This document shows, one piece after another, positions 43,481 to 52,600 of a DNA stretch of 64,000 bases. This stretch comes from Rhizobium sp. P40RR-XXII. Lineage in GTDB: Bacteria; Pseudomonadota; Alphaproteobacteria; Rhizobiales; Rhizobiaceae. A program made the translations under genes and the position numbers. Where the stretch lies: assembly GCF_012641405.1 (NCBI RefSeq), contig NZ_JABAII010000024.1:37627-101626 (forward strand). Direction: 5' to 3'. The notes beneath the pieces were generated by a model. That model had not been told where the DNA came from. It searched no databases and was given only the letters and a program-made list of their open reading frames with translations. Within the stretch, counting starts at the first letter, position 1, and each line of letters opens with the position of its first letter.

Positions 43481-44401
43481 ATGGCTCGTCACCCGGAGTA
43501 TCAATATCTCGACCTGATGGAGCACTTGCTCGAGCATGGTGATCGCCGGATCGACCGCACGGGCGTCGGCACCTTGAGCGGCCTCGGCGCGATGATGCGC
43601 TTCGACCTTTCGAAGGGGCAGATCCCGATCTTCACGACGAAGCGCGTCTACTGGAAACTTGCCGTCAAGGAGATGCTCTGGTTCCTGACCGGCGACACCA
43701 ATATCCGCAATCTCCTCAAGGAGAACGTGCGGATCTGGACCGACTGGCCGCTGGCGAAATATCGCAAGGCCACCGGAGAGGATATCGATCAGCTAGCCTT
43801 CGAAAAGCGGGTCCTCGAGGACGAGGCTTTCGCGCTTCAATGGGGCGATCTCGGCCCGGTCTATGGCAAGCAGTGGCGGCAGTGGCGCGATGCCGAGGGG
43901 CGGGTGCATGACCAGCTGGCCTCTGTCATCCAGGATCTCAAAACCAACCCTAGCAGCCGCCGGATGATTTTCCATGCCTGGAATGTCGGAGAGCTTGCCG
44001 ACATGGCGCTGCATCCCTGCCACATGGTCTATCAGTTTCATGTGGTGAACATTTCGGCCGAGGGGGGCAAACGGCCGCGCCTTAGCCTGATGGTGTTCCA
44101 GCGCTCATGCGATCTGTTCCTGGGCAATCCCTTCAACATCTCCCAGCAGGCGGCTTTGTTAGCCATGGTCGCGCAGCAGGTCGACATGGATGTGGGAGGA
44201 CTGGTCTGGTCGGGCGGCGACGTGCACCTCTATCTCAATCATCTCGATGCCATCCGCGAACAGCTCAGCCGAGAGCCGAAGCCGTTCCCGACACTGCGTC
44301 TGCTGCGCCGGCCCGACAGCATCGACGACTATCGCATCGAGGATTTCGAGGTTGTCGGTTATGAGCCGCATGCCGCGATCGCGGCCGAGGTTGCGGTTTA
44401 G
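43481..44401 (+). CDS. thyA: Thymidylate synthase
   Basis: A 306-residue ThyA that methylates dUMP to dTMP using methylene-tetrahydrofolate. The active-site Cys lies in LHPCHMVYQFHV (near 183) and the dUMP site in QRSCDLFLGNPFN (near 210); the N-terminal DRTGVGTLSGLG is typical. It is longer than E. coli ThyA (264) because of an insert around DIDQLAFEKRVLEDEAF, common in this group. The reaction yields dihydrofolate, recycled by folA encoded 2.9 kb downstream. It starts 233 bp from the divergent ssrA and its stop overlaps a convergent DMT gene by 4 bp. Confidence 0.97.
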   Translation: MARHPEYQYLDLMEHLLEHGDRRIDRTGVGTLSGLGAMMRFDLSKGQIPIFTTKRVYWKLAVKEMLWFLTGDTNIRNLLKENVRIWTDWPLAKYRKATGEDIDQLAFEKRVLEDEAFALQWGDLGPVYGKQWRQWRDAEGRVHDQLASVIQDLKTNPSSRRMIFHAWNVGELADMALHPCHMVYQFHVVNISAEGGKRPRLSLMVFQRSCDLFLGNPFNISQQAALLAMVAQQVDMDVGGLVWSGGDVHLYLNHLDAIREQLSREPKPFPTLRLLRRPDSIDDYRIEDFEVVGYEPHAAIAAEVAV

Positions 44402-44841
44402 GCGTTTCGGCCGGCAACGAGAACGGCGCCGCTGACGAGCAGCAAGGCGCCGACAAGCTGCCACATGCTGAAACCGGCCATCGTCTTTCCGGAGATGGCG
44501 GCGTCGAAGGCGAGGCCCGCCAGCAATTGGCTGGCGACGAGCACGGCAATGGTGGGTGCGGCGCCAAGGCGCTGATATCCCAGTATGCCCGCAAAGACGA
44601 AGAAGGAGCCAAGAAGGCCTGGCAGCAAGGCCCATGGCCTGATGGCACCGGCCGCTTCCGTAAGGCCGGCCATACCGTTGCGGGAAATCAGGATCACGAG
44701 CAGCGCCGTCAGCCCGACCGAGGAGTTGATGACGAGCGTGATAAGCACGGTCGATACTGACTGGGTGATCCGCACCATCAATGCGTTCTGCAGAACCAGC
44801 GATATGCCGGCGAGAATGAGCGTTGCCACCGTGATCGGCAT
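44398..44841 (-). CDS. DMT family transporter (YdcZ / DUF606 type)
   Basis: A 147-residue inner-membrane protein with four or five helices, matching the half-length DUF606/YdcZ members of the drug/metabolite transporter superfamily. Segments such as ALLPGLLGSFFVFAGILGYQRLG and TIAVLVASQLLAGLAFDA are typical. It starts at ATG 44841, 13 bp after the acetyltransferase gene on the same strand, probably one operon. Such short proteins act as dimers; the substrate is unknown. Confidence 0.85.
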   Translation of the reverse strand: MPITVATLILAGISLVLQNALMVRITQSVSTVLITLVINSSVGLTALLVILISRNGMAGLTEAAGAIRPWALLPGLLGSFFVFAGILGYQRLGAAPTIAVLVASQLLAGLAFDAAISGKTMAGFSMWQLVGALLLVSGAVLVAGRNA

Positions 44842-44854
44842 GATACTTGCGCCT

Positions 44855-45382
44855 TCAGGTGGTCGGCTTGGAGTCGGGATCGATACGCTCATCAAGCAAA
44901 AGCTGCAGGAACGCAAGATCGAGCCAGCGTCCAAATTTGGTGCCGACCTGCGGAAGAAGGCCGACCTGTTGGAAGCCGAGCTTTTCGTGCAGCCGGATCG
45001 AGGCCTCATTGCCGGCCTCGATGCCCGCGACCATGGCATGCTTGCCGATCGCCCGGGCACGCCCGATCAGCTCGACCATGAGCGCCTTGCCGATGCCGCC
45101 GCGATATTGATCGTTGCGGACATAGACGGAGTGCTCGACCGTGTGCCGATAGCCGTCGAAGGCGCGCCAGTCGCCGAAGGAGGCGTAGCCGATGGTGTCG
45201 CCACTATCGTCGATCGCCACCAGTACCGGATAACCGAGCTTGTGCCGATCCCGCAGCCATTGTCTGCGATTGGTGATATCGACCTGCGTATCGTTCCAGA
45301 TCGCGGCGGTATTTGCGACGGCGTCATTGTAGATCGCGGTAATTCCCGCGAGATCCTCGTCTCTCGCATCGCGAATTTGCAT
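44855..45382 (-). CDS. GNAT N-acetyltransferase (phosphinothricin-acetyltransferase-like)
   Basis: A 175-residue acetyl-CoA-dependent N-acetyltransferase. The beginning IRDARDEDLAGITAIYNDAV and the VYVRNDQYRGGIGKALM acetyl-CoA loop (near 90-105) followed by GNEASIRLHEKLGF fit the PAT/MddA group, which acetylates phosphinothricin, methionine sulfoximine or similar compounds. The natural substrate is unknown. It is divergent from an XRE-cupin regulator and followed by a transporter, a combination suggesting detoxification or amino-acid derivative handling. Confidence 0.88.
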   Translation of the reverse strand: MQIRDARDEDLAGITAIYNDAVANTAAIWNDTQVDITNRRQWLRDRHKLGYPVLVAIDDSGDTIGYASFGDWRAFDGYRHTVEHSVYVRNDQYRGGIGKALMVELIGRARAIGKHAMVAGIEAGNEASIRLHEKLGFQQVGLLPQVGTKFGRWLDLAFLQLLLDERIDPDSKPTT

Positions 45383-45548
45383 CGGCGGCTCCGTGGGCTA
45401 TCCACTAAATTGGATGAGCGTGTGGTCTTGCTCTTTCATGCTGTCATACACCGATTTCGATATCTGTCTACTATATTATTACAAAAATCCTGTAGCCGGC
45501 AAAATTCGATAGCGGCTTGCGTCGTGGTCGACGTATCAAAATCCACCA

Positions 45549-45577
45549 CCATTATCAACGGATAATGGAGGTTTTTT
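45549..45577 (+). terminator. Intrinsic terminator upstream of the XRE-cupin gene
   Basis: CCATTATC - AACG - GATAATGG is an 8-bp perfect stem with a tetraloop, followed by AGG and six T. It is on the plus strand, 102 bp before the regulator gene, where no annotated plus-strand gene ends. Confidence 0.6.
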
Positions 45578-45679
45578 GACTAATATTGAGGGCGCTTATC
45601 GGTAGTATGTGTGTAGCTTCAAATTGGAAAGCTGCGTGCGGCGATTGTCACCACTGTGAAAGTCCACTATAGTAAACAC

Positions 45680-46246
45680 ATGTCTCAACTTGATGATATC
45701 GATAGGCGTATCGGCTCGCGCATTCGCATCGAACGGGAAAGCCGTGGCTGGTCGCTGACGGAGCTCGCCGAACGCTCGACAGTGTCCCGCGCCATGATCC
45801 ACAAGATCGAACGTGGCGAGAGCAGCCCGACGGCGACGCTGCTCGGCAAGCTTTCCGGCGCCTTCAGCTTGAGCATGTCGACCTTGATGGCGCGTGCGGA
45901 GATGCAGCAAGGCCGTTTCCTGAAAAAGGAGGACCAACCGGTCTGGGTCGATCCGCAGACCGGTTACGAGCGGCGGCATGTCTCCCCGAAGTCCGATCTG
46001 CCGCTGGATCTCGTGCGCATCGAATTGCCTGCGGGAGCGGAGGTTCCGATGCCCGCATCGGCCTATGCCTTCATGCGGCAGCTCATCTGGGTGCTGGAGG
46101 GGCGGCTGACCTTTGTCGAAGGAGATGTGAGACATTCGATGTCGGCGGGCGACTGCCTCGAGCTCGGGCCGCCGACGGATTGCATCTTCAGGAATGAAAG
46201 CGGAATGCCCTGCACCTATGCCGTCCTCGTGCTGCGCAGCGCATGA
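45680..46246 (+). CDS. XRE family regulator with C-terminal cupin
   Basis: A 188-residue regulator. The N-terminal XRE helix-turn-helix (RIRIERESRGWSLTELAERS, VSRAMIHKIERGESSPTATLL) is followed by a cupin sensor (RQLIWVLEGRLTFVEGDVRH...GDCLELGPP). I chose the ATG at 45680; the frame opens at a GTG 24 bases upstream. CACTATAG lies 15 bases before the ATG and looks like a -10 element, so the message would be nearly leaderless. It is divergent from the GNAT-DMT pair, its probable target. Confidence 0.88.
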   Translation: MSQLDDIDRRIGSRIRIERESRGWSLTELAERSTVSRAMIHKIERGESSPTATLLGKLSGAFSLSMSTLMARAEMQQGRFLKKEDQPVWVDPQTGYERRHVSPKSDLPLDLVRIELPAGAEVPMPASAYAFMRQLIWVLEGRLTFVEGDVRHSMSAGDCLELGPPTDCIFRNESGMPCTYAVLVLRSA

Positions 46247-46347
46247 GGGGTGGCGTTAAACTTGGCGTTACCGCGCGGCATTGCGCTCGTCCGGCCGAGC
46301 GATGGGCGATATGCTGCCATCTTCCTCTGCGGAGAAGGAGATTGACC

Positions 46348-47184
46348 TTGGAGATCGCAGTCATCGGAGCCGGCGCAATGGGGAGTGCCATTGGCCGGCG
46401 TTTGGCCGAGAATGGGGCGAGGGTGGTCACCTATCTCGAGGGACGCTCGGCTTCGACCATCGAGCGGGCGAAAGCAGCCGGGATGGAGCCGGTCGGCCTG
46501 GACGTTGTCGCTGCGTCCCCTCTTATTCTTTCCATCGTACCACCGGCTGAGGCGATTGCGGTCGCCAAGCAGATCGCCGGCGAGCTGCGCCGAAACGGCA
46601 GTAAGACGACGTTCATGGACTGCAACGCGATTTCGCCTAAGACCATGGCCGAGGTTGCGGCGATTTTCGGCAGCGACTGCGGCGTGGTTCTCGATGGCTC
46701 CATCATTGGCGGTCCGCCGAAGCCCGGCCAGAAGGGGCCGAAGCTCTATGTCAGCGGCGACGCGGCCAACGATAGCGGCGCGCTTGTGGAGCATGGACTT
46801 CAGGTTCGCCGCATCGACGGGCCGATCGGCGCGGCTTCGGCCTTGAAGATGTGCTATGCCGGCATCAACAAGGGCGTGACCGGTCTCGGTACGGCCATGC
46901 TGCTTGCGGCGATCCGTTCGGGCGCGGATGCAGCCCTGAAACGCGAGCTTCAGGAGAGTCTGCCGGATCTCGATGCGAAATTCGTGCTGGGTCTTCCGGA
47001 CATGTATCCCAAAGCCTATCGTTGGGTCGCCGAGATGGAGGAGATTTCGGATTTCCTTGGCGAAGACGATCCCGCTGCGCTGATATTCAGGGGCATGGCC
47101 GGGCTCTATCGAAAGATGGCTGAGGATCGGGACGACGGAGGTCTTCTGGCCGGCCAGCTCGACAAATTCAACAATGGTGTGTGA
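46348..47184 (+). CDS. NAD(P)-binding oxidoreductase, 6-phosphogluconate-dehydrogenase-like (DUF1932)
   Basis: A 278-residue protein of the beta-hydroxyacid dehydrogenase group. The Rossmann motif IAVIGAGAMGSAIGRRLAENG opens the protein, and the C-terminal DUF1932 helix region contains GAASALKMCYAGINKGVTGLG with the expected Lys. I chose a TTG start at 46348 because GGAGAAGGAG ends 7 bases before it and no ATG fits. It follows the XRE gene after about 100 bp. The substrate is unknown. Confidence 0.8.
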   Translation: MEIAVIGAGAMGSAIGRRLAENGARVVTYLEGRSASTIERAKAAGMEPVGLDVVAASPLILSIVPPAEAIAVAKQIAGELRRNGSKTTFMDCNAISPKTMAEVAAIFGSDCGVVLDGSIIGGPPKPGQKGPKLYVSGDAANDSGALVEHGLQVRRIDGPIGAASALKMCYAGINKGVTGLGTAMLLAAIRSGADAALKRELQESLPDLDAKFVLGLPDMYPKAYRWVAEMEEISDFLGEDDPAALIFRGMAGLYRKMAEDRDDGGLLAGQLDKFNNGV

Positions 47185-47293
47185 GGCGGGAGCGGCGAGG
47201 CGTCTTCCATCTCCCGTGGCCGCCATCCTGATGTAAAGTCGCCGCGCCGACTCGATTGGTGTCGGCGACATGGAGATGGAGTGAGGGAGACGC

Positions 47294-47812
47294 ATGACCC
47301 AGCCGATCAAGACCATCGTCGTTGCCGTATCGCGCAACGGCATCATCGGGCGCGAAGGTGACATGCCCTGGCGATTGTCATCCGATCTCAAGCGCTTCAA
47401 GGCAATGACTCTGGGCAAACCCGTGGTCATGGGGCGAAAGACGTTCCAATCGATCGGCCGGCCCTTGCCCGGCCGGCCAAATATCGTCATCACCCGCGAC
47501 ACCGGTTTCTCGGTCGAAGGGATAGCGGTGGTGCATTCGCTTGAAGAGGGTATCGAGGCTGCATCGCGTCTTGCGCGCGAGAGCGATGTCGACGAAATCT
47601 GTATCCTTGGCGGCGGTGAGATCTATCGACAGGCTATTGGAGTTGCCGATCGTTTACTGATTACCCATGTGGAGGCTGATGTGGAGGGTGACACCGCCTT
47701 TCCAGCGGTTGATCCCGCCATATGGCAGGCCGAAAGCGAGCTTGCAGTGCCGGCCGGCGAGAAGGACACGTATCCGACACGTTTCGTCAGCTATTTCAGG
47801 CGAAAAGCATAA
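47294..47812 (+). CDS. folA: Dihydrofolate reductase
   Basis: A 172-residue enzyme reducing dihydrofolate with NADPH. Family motifs: VAVSRNGIIGREGDMPWRL (with the catalytic acid Asp and Trp), VMGRKTFQSIGRPLPGRPNIV and IYRQAI. It restores the folate consumed by ThyA; the two genes are close but separated by four others, so they are not one operon. hflK begins 177 bp downstream. Confidence 0.96.
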   Translation: MTQPIKTIVVAVSRNGIIGREGDMPWRLSSDLKRFKAMTLGKPVVMGRKTFQSIGRPLPGRPNIVITRDTGFSVEGIAVVHSLEEGIEAASRLARESDVDEICILGGGEIYRQAIGVADRLLITHVEADVEGDTAFPAVDPAIWQAESELAVPAGEKDTYPTRFVSYFRRKA

Positions 47813-47989
47813 GAGCTGGCCTCGAAAATCAAATATTTTCCAATGAATCCGACGAACTTCCTCAAGTCTCGTTGAAAGCAGGTGCTTCGATACCTATAAC
47901 GGGAAACAATCGCTGCCGCCTGCAGATTTCGAGACATGAATTTTGCAGGTTCGGCGCGATTTCGGGAGTCAACAAACAAAGAGGTTTTG

Positions 47990-49114
47990 ATGCCTTGGAG
48001 CAATCAGAATGGCGGCGGCGGTGGCCCATGGGGCGGCGGTGGCGGCGGAAATAATCAGGGACCTTGGGGGCAAGGACCAAACCGGCCGCGGGGAAGCGGC
48101 AACGGAGGGCCTCCGGACCTTGAGGATATCATTCGCCGTGGTCAGGACCGATTGAAAGGTTTCGTGCCCGGTGGCTTCAACGCAGGCGTCGTCCTTATCA
48201 TCATCGCAGTAATCGCCGTTTTCTGGCTGATCCAGTGCATCTACACGGTGCAGCCGGACGAGCGCGGCGTGGAATTGCGCTTCGGCAAGCCGCGTGAGGA
48301 AGTCTCGATGCCCGGCCTGCATTTCCATATCTGGCCGATGGACCGCATCGAATTCGTCAAGGTAACCGAGCAGCAGCGCAATATCGGCGGCCGTTCAACC
48401 GCCGGCTCGACCGCCGGCCTAATGCTGACGGGCGATCAGAACATCGTCAACGTGCAGTTCTCGGTTCTTTATACGGTGACCAACCCGCAATCCTATCTGT
48501 TCAATCTCGAGACCCCCGACGAGACGCTGCAGCAGGTTGCCGAAAGCGCCATGCGCGAGATTGTCGGTCGCCGTCCTGCCCAGGACATCTATCGCGACAA
48601 GCGCCAGGAAGTCGCGACCGAAGTGAGAAGTATCATCCAGGATACCATGGATCGCTATGGTTCGGGTATTTCCATCAACGCTGTGCCGATCGAAGATGTT
48701 TCGCCGCCGCGTGAAGTGGCGGATGCCTTCGATGAAGTGCAGCGCGCCGAGCAGAATGAAGACCAGCAGGTGGAAGAGGCCAATCAATACGCCAACCAGA
48801 AGCTCGGTCAGGCCCGCGGTCGCGCGGCTCAGATCCGCGAAGAAGCAGCCGCCTACAAGGACCGTGTGGTGAAGGAAGCCCAGGGTGAGGCGCAGCGCTT
48901 CATCTCGATCTATGACGAGTACGTCAAGGCGCCGGAAGTCACCCGCAAGCGTCTGTTCCTCGAAACCATGGAGTCCGTCATCGGCAATTCCAACAGCATC
49001 ATCATCGACGATAAGCAGGGTGTCGTGCCTTACCTGCCGCTGAATGAAATCGGCAAGCAGTCCACGGCGCCGGCGGGCAAGCCCGCCGCTGCAACTCAGC
49101 CGGAGGCCAAATAA
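47990..49114 (+). CDS. hflK: FtsH protease modulator HflK
   Basis: A 374-residue membrane protein. A Gly/Pro/Asn-rich cytosolic N-terminus (about 1-45) precedes one transmembrane helix (VVLIIIAVIAVFWLIQCIYTV) and a periplasmic SPFH/band-7 domain, then an Ala/Pro tail. HflK and HflC form a large cage around FtsH that restrains its degradation of membrane proteins. The ATG at 47990 has AGAGG 9 bases upstream; the frame opens 54 bases earlier. Its TAA overlaps the hflC ATG by one base. Confidence 0.96.
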   Translation: MPWSNQNGGGGGPWGGGGGGNNQGPWGQGPNRPRGSGNGGPPDLEDIIRRGQDRLKGFVPGGFNAGVVLIIIAVIAVFWLIQCIYTVQPDERGVELRFGKPREEVSMPGLHFHIWPMDRIEFVKVTEQQRNIGGRSTAGSTAGLMLTGDQNIVNVQFSVLYTVTNPQSYLFNLETPDETLQQVAESAMREIVGRRPAQDIYRDKRQEVATEVRSIIQDTMDRYGSGISINAVPIEDVSPPREVADAFDEVQRAEQNEDQQVEEANQYANQKLGQARGRAAQIREEAAAYKDRVVKEAQGEAQRFISIYDEYVKAPEVTRKRLFLETMESVIGNSNSIIIDDKQGVVPYLPLNEIGKQSTAPAGKPAAATQPEAK

Positions 49115-50052
49115 TGACATCCAGCCGTTTGCCAGCCATTCTCATCGCGCTCGCGGTAGTGCTGCTGCTCGTTTATTCGTCGGTGTTCGTGGTCAATGCC
49201 CGCGAACAGGCTATCGTTCTGCGCTTCGGCCAGATCCGTGAGGTCAAGACGGAACCGGGTCTCTACTTCAAGCTGCCTTTCGCCTTCATGGATGCCGATC
49301 GTGTCCAGTATGTGCAGCTGCAGGAGCTTCGCTTTGATCTGGACAATATCCGCGTCCAGGTCTCCGGCGGCAAGTTCTATGAAGTCGATGCCTTCGTCGT
49401 CTACAAGATCATGGATGCACGTAAGTTCCGCGAGACCGTTTCCGGCGATCGCGACGCGGCGGAATCACGCCTGAGAACCCGCCTCGACGCCGCATTGCGC
49501 CGTGTTTACGGTCTGCGCGGTTTCGAAGCGGCGCTTTCCGAGGAACGCGCCTCTATGATGACGGAAGTGCGCAACGATCTGCATCGCGATGCCGAAACGC
49601 TCGGTCTCAACATCGAGGACGTCCGCATCCGCCGCACCGACCTGACCCAGGAAGTGTCGCAGCAGACCTATGATCGCATGAAGGCCGAGCGTCTGGCGGA
49701 AGCCGAACTCATCCGCGCCAGGGGTAACGAAGAAGGCCAGAAGCGACGCGCGATCGCTGACCGTCAGGTTGTCGAGATCGTTGCTGATGCACAGAAGGAT
49801 TCGGAAGTCTTGCGCGGTCAGGGCGAGGCGGAGCGCAACGGTATCTTTGCGGATGCCTCGAAGCGCGATCCGAATTTCTACGAGTTCTATCGCTCGATGG
49901 CCGCCTATAACAAGGCGTTTGTATCGGGTAGCAAGACGCTTGTCCTGCCGCCGAACCAATCGGCTTTCTTCAAGTTTTTCGACAGTCCCTTGGGTTCTAC
50001 GCCCAATTCCGAGGCGCCGGCGCTTGCCAATCCGACGCCGCCCGCGAAGTAA
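49114..50052 (+). CDS. hflC: FtsH protease modulator HflC
   Basis: A 312-residue partner of HflK with an N-terminal signal anchor (LIALAVVLLLVYSSVFVVN) and an SPFH domain (REQAIVLRFGQIREVKTEPG at the start). The C-terminal half has the long helices of the cage wall (RMKAERLAEAELIRARGNEE). Translation is coupled to hflK by a TAATG overlap. A strong terminator follows and degP begins 191 bp on, from its own promoter. Confidence 0.96.
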   Translation: MTSSRLPAILIALAVVLLLVYSSVFVVNAREQAIVLRFGQIREVKTEPGLYFKLPFAFMDADRVQYVQLQELRFDLDNIRVQVSGGKFYEVDAFVVYKIMDARKFRETVSGDRDAAESRLRTRLDAALRRVYGLRGFEAALSEERASMMTEVRNDLHRDAETLGLNIEDVRIRRTDLTQEVSQQTYDRMKAERLAEAELIRARGNEEGQKRRAIADRQVVEIVADAQKDSEVLRGQGEAERNGIFADASKRDPNFYEFYRSMAAYNKAFVSGSKTLVLPPNQSAFFKFFDSPLGSTPNSEAPALANPTPPAK

Positions 50053-50074
50053 GGCGTCAAATCAAGGAATGGAA

Positions 50075-50098
50075 GGGCTGCCTCACGGCGGCCCTTTT
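50075..50098 (+). terminator. Intrinsic terminator of hflKC
   Basis: GGGCTGCC (50075-50082) pairs with GGCGGCCC (50087-50094, one G-U) over TCAC and runs into TTTT. Confidence 0.75.
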
Positions 50099-50243
50099 CC
50101 TTATGGTAGATCGCATCACCTTTACCATGTCGCATCGTCGGCGCGGAGTGCGGGGATTTCGCAAAAAGGTGATTTCACGCTTCATCATTCCGCCTTATGT
50201 TGATGCTTATACAAGATTTCCCCTTTCTCGATGAGGATGCCTG

Positions 50244-51983
50244 ATGGCTTCGACCAATCGCCTGCCTTTCAGCCGTTCGTTTGCCTTGCTGGCCAGCATG
50301 GCATTGATTGCCGGCCCCATTGTGGGCGTTACCGAACAGGCTCATGCGCAGGCGCAGAATAGCGGCGCGACGGCGGGTGCCCAGGCGCCGGCCACCAACA
50401 ACCAGACGCCTCCGGCTGCATCGCCGACCGTCACAATGAACCCGGGCACAATGAACCCGGGCATGATGACACCGGGAATGAACGCCGGTCCGGCTTCGGT
50501 TGCCGATCTTGCTTCGGGATTGCTGGATGCCGTCGTCAATATTTCCACATCGCAGAAGGTGAAGGATGAGGGCGATGGGCCGGCGACGCCGAAGGTGCCG
50601 GATAATTCGCCCTATCAGGATTACTTCAACGATTTCTTCAACAACAAGAAAGACGACAACAGCAATCGCAAGGTGAGTTCGCTCGGTTCCGGTTTCGTCA
50701 TCGACCCGGCCGGATACATCGTCACCAACAATCACGTCATCGAAGGCGCAGACGATATCGAGGCGATCTTCCCGAACGGCACCAAGCTGAAGGCGAAATT
50801 GATCGGCACCGATACGAAGACCGATCTTTCGGTCCTCAAGGTCGAGCCGAAGCATCCGCTGACGGCGGTCAAGTTCGGCGATTCCTCCAAGATGCGGATC
50901 GGCGACTGGGTGATGGCGATCGGCAATCCCTTCGGCCTCGGCGGATCCGTCACCGTCGGCATCGTCTCTGCCCGCGGCCGCAACATCAATGCCGGCCCCT
51001 ATGATAATTTCATCCAGACGGATGCGGCGATCAACAAGGGCAATTCCGGTGGCCCGCTCTTCAACATGAAGGGCGAAGTGATTGGCATCAATACCGCCAT
51101 CATCTCTCCGAGCGGTGGCTCGATCGGCATCGGCTTTGCGGTGCCGTCAGAACTGGCGGAAGGTGTGGTCAACCAGCTCAGGGATTTCGGCGAGACGCGC
51201 CGCGGCTGGCTCGGCGTGCGCATCCAGCCGGTGACGGATGATGTTGCCAACAGCCTCGGTCTTTCGACTGCCAAGGGCGCGCTCGTCGCCGGTGTCATCA
51301 AGGGCGGCCCGGTCGACAACGGTTCGATCAAGGCAGGTGATGTCATCTTGAAATTCGACGGCAAGAATGTGGACGAGATGCGCGATCTGCCGCGCGTCGT
51401 TGCCGAGAGCTCTGTCGGCAAGGAAGTCGATGTCGTCGTTTTCCGGGAAGGCAAGGAACAGACCGTCAAGGTAACCCTCGGTCGACTGGAAGACAGCGAT
51501 CAGGCGGCGGCCGCCAGCACCGACAAGACCAAGAAGCCGCAGCTTGCGCCCGACGATAATGGCAATAATGGCGGTGTCATCAATCCCGACGAGGGCGATG
51601 AGGGTGGCGATGACGGCATGGATGGGCAGGACCAGAGCGGCGATCCGCAGCAATCGCCGCAGGCTCAGCCACCAGCCCAGGCGACCTCGAACATACTTGG
51701 CATGAAGCTCGCGACGCTGACCGCCGAGAACCGCAAGAGCTTCGGCATCGCCGATAGCGTCGATGGCGTCGTCATCACCGAAGTGGCGCCCGGTTCGGCG
51801 GCGGCGGACAAGGGCCTGAAACCCGGCGACGTCGTCGTGGAAGTGGCGCAGGAATTCGTACAGACGCCGAGTGCCGCCTCGGAGAAGGTGGCCTCGCTGA
51901 AGCGCGAGGGCCGCCGCAATGCGCAGATGATGGTCGCGTCTCCAAACGGTGACTTGCGCTTCATCGCCGTCGCGCTGGAGTAG
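50244..51983 (+). CDS. degP: Periplasmic serine protease DegP/HtrA (Do family)
   Basis: A 579-residue secreted protease and chaperone. Signal peptide about 1-35 (cleavage near AHA-QA), then a low-complexity Pro/Met/Asn/Gly linker with repeats of MNPG/MTPG, the trypsin-like domain with His164 (TNNHVIEG), Asp194 (TKTDLSVL) and Ser268 (GNSGGP), and two PDZ domains (about 300-400 and 495-575) separated by an acidic Asp/Gly/Gln-rich linker. It degrades or refolds damaged envelope proteins. The linkers make it longer than E. coli DegP (474). With hflKC just upstream it forms part of an envelope quality-control neighbourhood. Confidence 0.96.
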   Translation: MASTNRLPFSRSFALLASMALIAGPIVGVTEQAHAQAQNSGATAGAQAPATNNQTPPAASPTVTMNPGTMNPGMMTPGMNAGPASVADLASGLLDAVVNISTSQKVKDEGDGPATPKVPDNSPYQDYFNDFFNNKKDDNSNRKVSSLGSGFVIDPAGYIVTNNHVIEGADDIEAIFPNGTKLKAKLIGTDTKTDLSVLKVEPKHPLTAVKFGDSSKMRIGDWVMAIGNPFGLGGSVTVGIVSARGRNINAGPYDNFIQTDAAINKGNSGGPLFNMKGEVIGINTAIISPSGGSIGIGFAVPSELAEGVVNQLRDFGETRRGWLGVRIQPVTDDVANSLGLSTAKGALVAGVIKGGPVDNGSIKAGDVILKFDGKNVDEMRDLPRVVAESSVGKEVDVVVFREGKEQTVKVTLGRLEDSDQAAAASTDKTKKPQLAPDDNGNNGGVINPDEGDEGGDDGMDGQDQSGDPQQSPQAQPPAQATSNILGMKLATLTAENRKSFGIADSVDGVVITEVAPGSAAADKGLKPGDVVVEVAQEFVQTPSAASEKVASLKREGRRNAQMMVASPNGDLRFIAVALE

Positions 51984-51987
51984 AGGT

Positions 51988-52569
51988 TCAGCGCCCGGCT
52001 CGTTTTGCCTGCTGTGCCCGCCACTCGGCTGCGGTCAGGCGGTAGAGGACATGCCGCTGCAGATGGGGATGGGTGTCGGGGACGTTTGGGTGATCGAAAT
52101 AGCCGCCTTCGACGCGGTGCATGCCGATCCGTTCCATGACTGCGATCGACCTGATATTGTTGTGTACGGCAAAGGAGACGATTTGATCCAGGTCGAGCTT
52201 TCCGAAGCCGTGAGCGAGGAGCGCTCGTGCCGCCTCGCTGACAAATCCCTTGCCCCACTGCTGTGCAACCAGCCGCCAGCCGATCTCGATCGTTCCGACT
52301 GGGACGAAGGGTTCCAGATGATCCGTCCGCATCAGTCCGCAATAACCGATCGCTTCGCCGCTTTCTTTCAGCTCGAGGGCGTAGAGGCCAAGCCCGGTTT
52401 CTGAAATCATCGAGCGGACGCGATCGAAGAAGGCGTCCGCTTCCGCACGATTGCGACGAAACGGAAAGAACTCCATGACGGTCTCGTCGGAGTTGATCTC
52501 GTAGGCCAGATCGCGGTCCGTCTCCCGCCAGTTGCGGATGATAAGACGGTCGGTTTCAGTGATGATCAT
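51988..52569 (-). CDS. GNAT N-acetyltransferase (RimJ/RimL type)
   Basis: A 193-residue acetyltransferase of the Acetyltransf_3 group: ETDRLIIRNWRETDRDLAYEIN at the start, EIGWRLVAQQWGKGFVSEAARALLAHGF for acetyl-CoA binding and NIRSIAVMERIGMHRVE near the end. Relatives acetylate ribosomal protein N-termini or small molecules; the substrate here is unknown. It ends 4 bp past the degP stop on the opposite strand. Confidence 0.88.
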   Translation of the reverse strand: MIITETDRLIIRNWRETDRDLAYEINSDETVMEFFPFRRNRAEADAFFDRVRSMISETGLGLYALELKESGEAIGYCGLMRTDHLEPFVPVGTIEIGWRLVAQQWGKGFVSEAARALLAHGFGKLDLDQIVSFAVHNNIRSIAVMERIGMHRVEGGYFDHPNVPDTHPHLQRHVLYRLTAAEWRAQQAKRAGR

Positions 52570-52600
52570 CGGAGGCCTCGATGCCGGCGATTGCGCCGTT

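Noticed and set aside
50400..50490. Short tandem repeats in the degP linker (MNPGT/MNPGM/MTPGM)
   Set aside because: They are in-frame low-complexity linker repeats of a coding region, not a separate repeat element or CRISPR.
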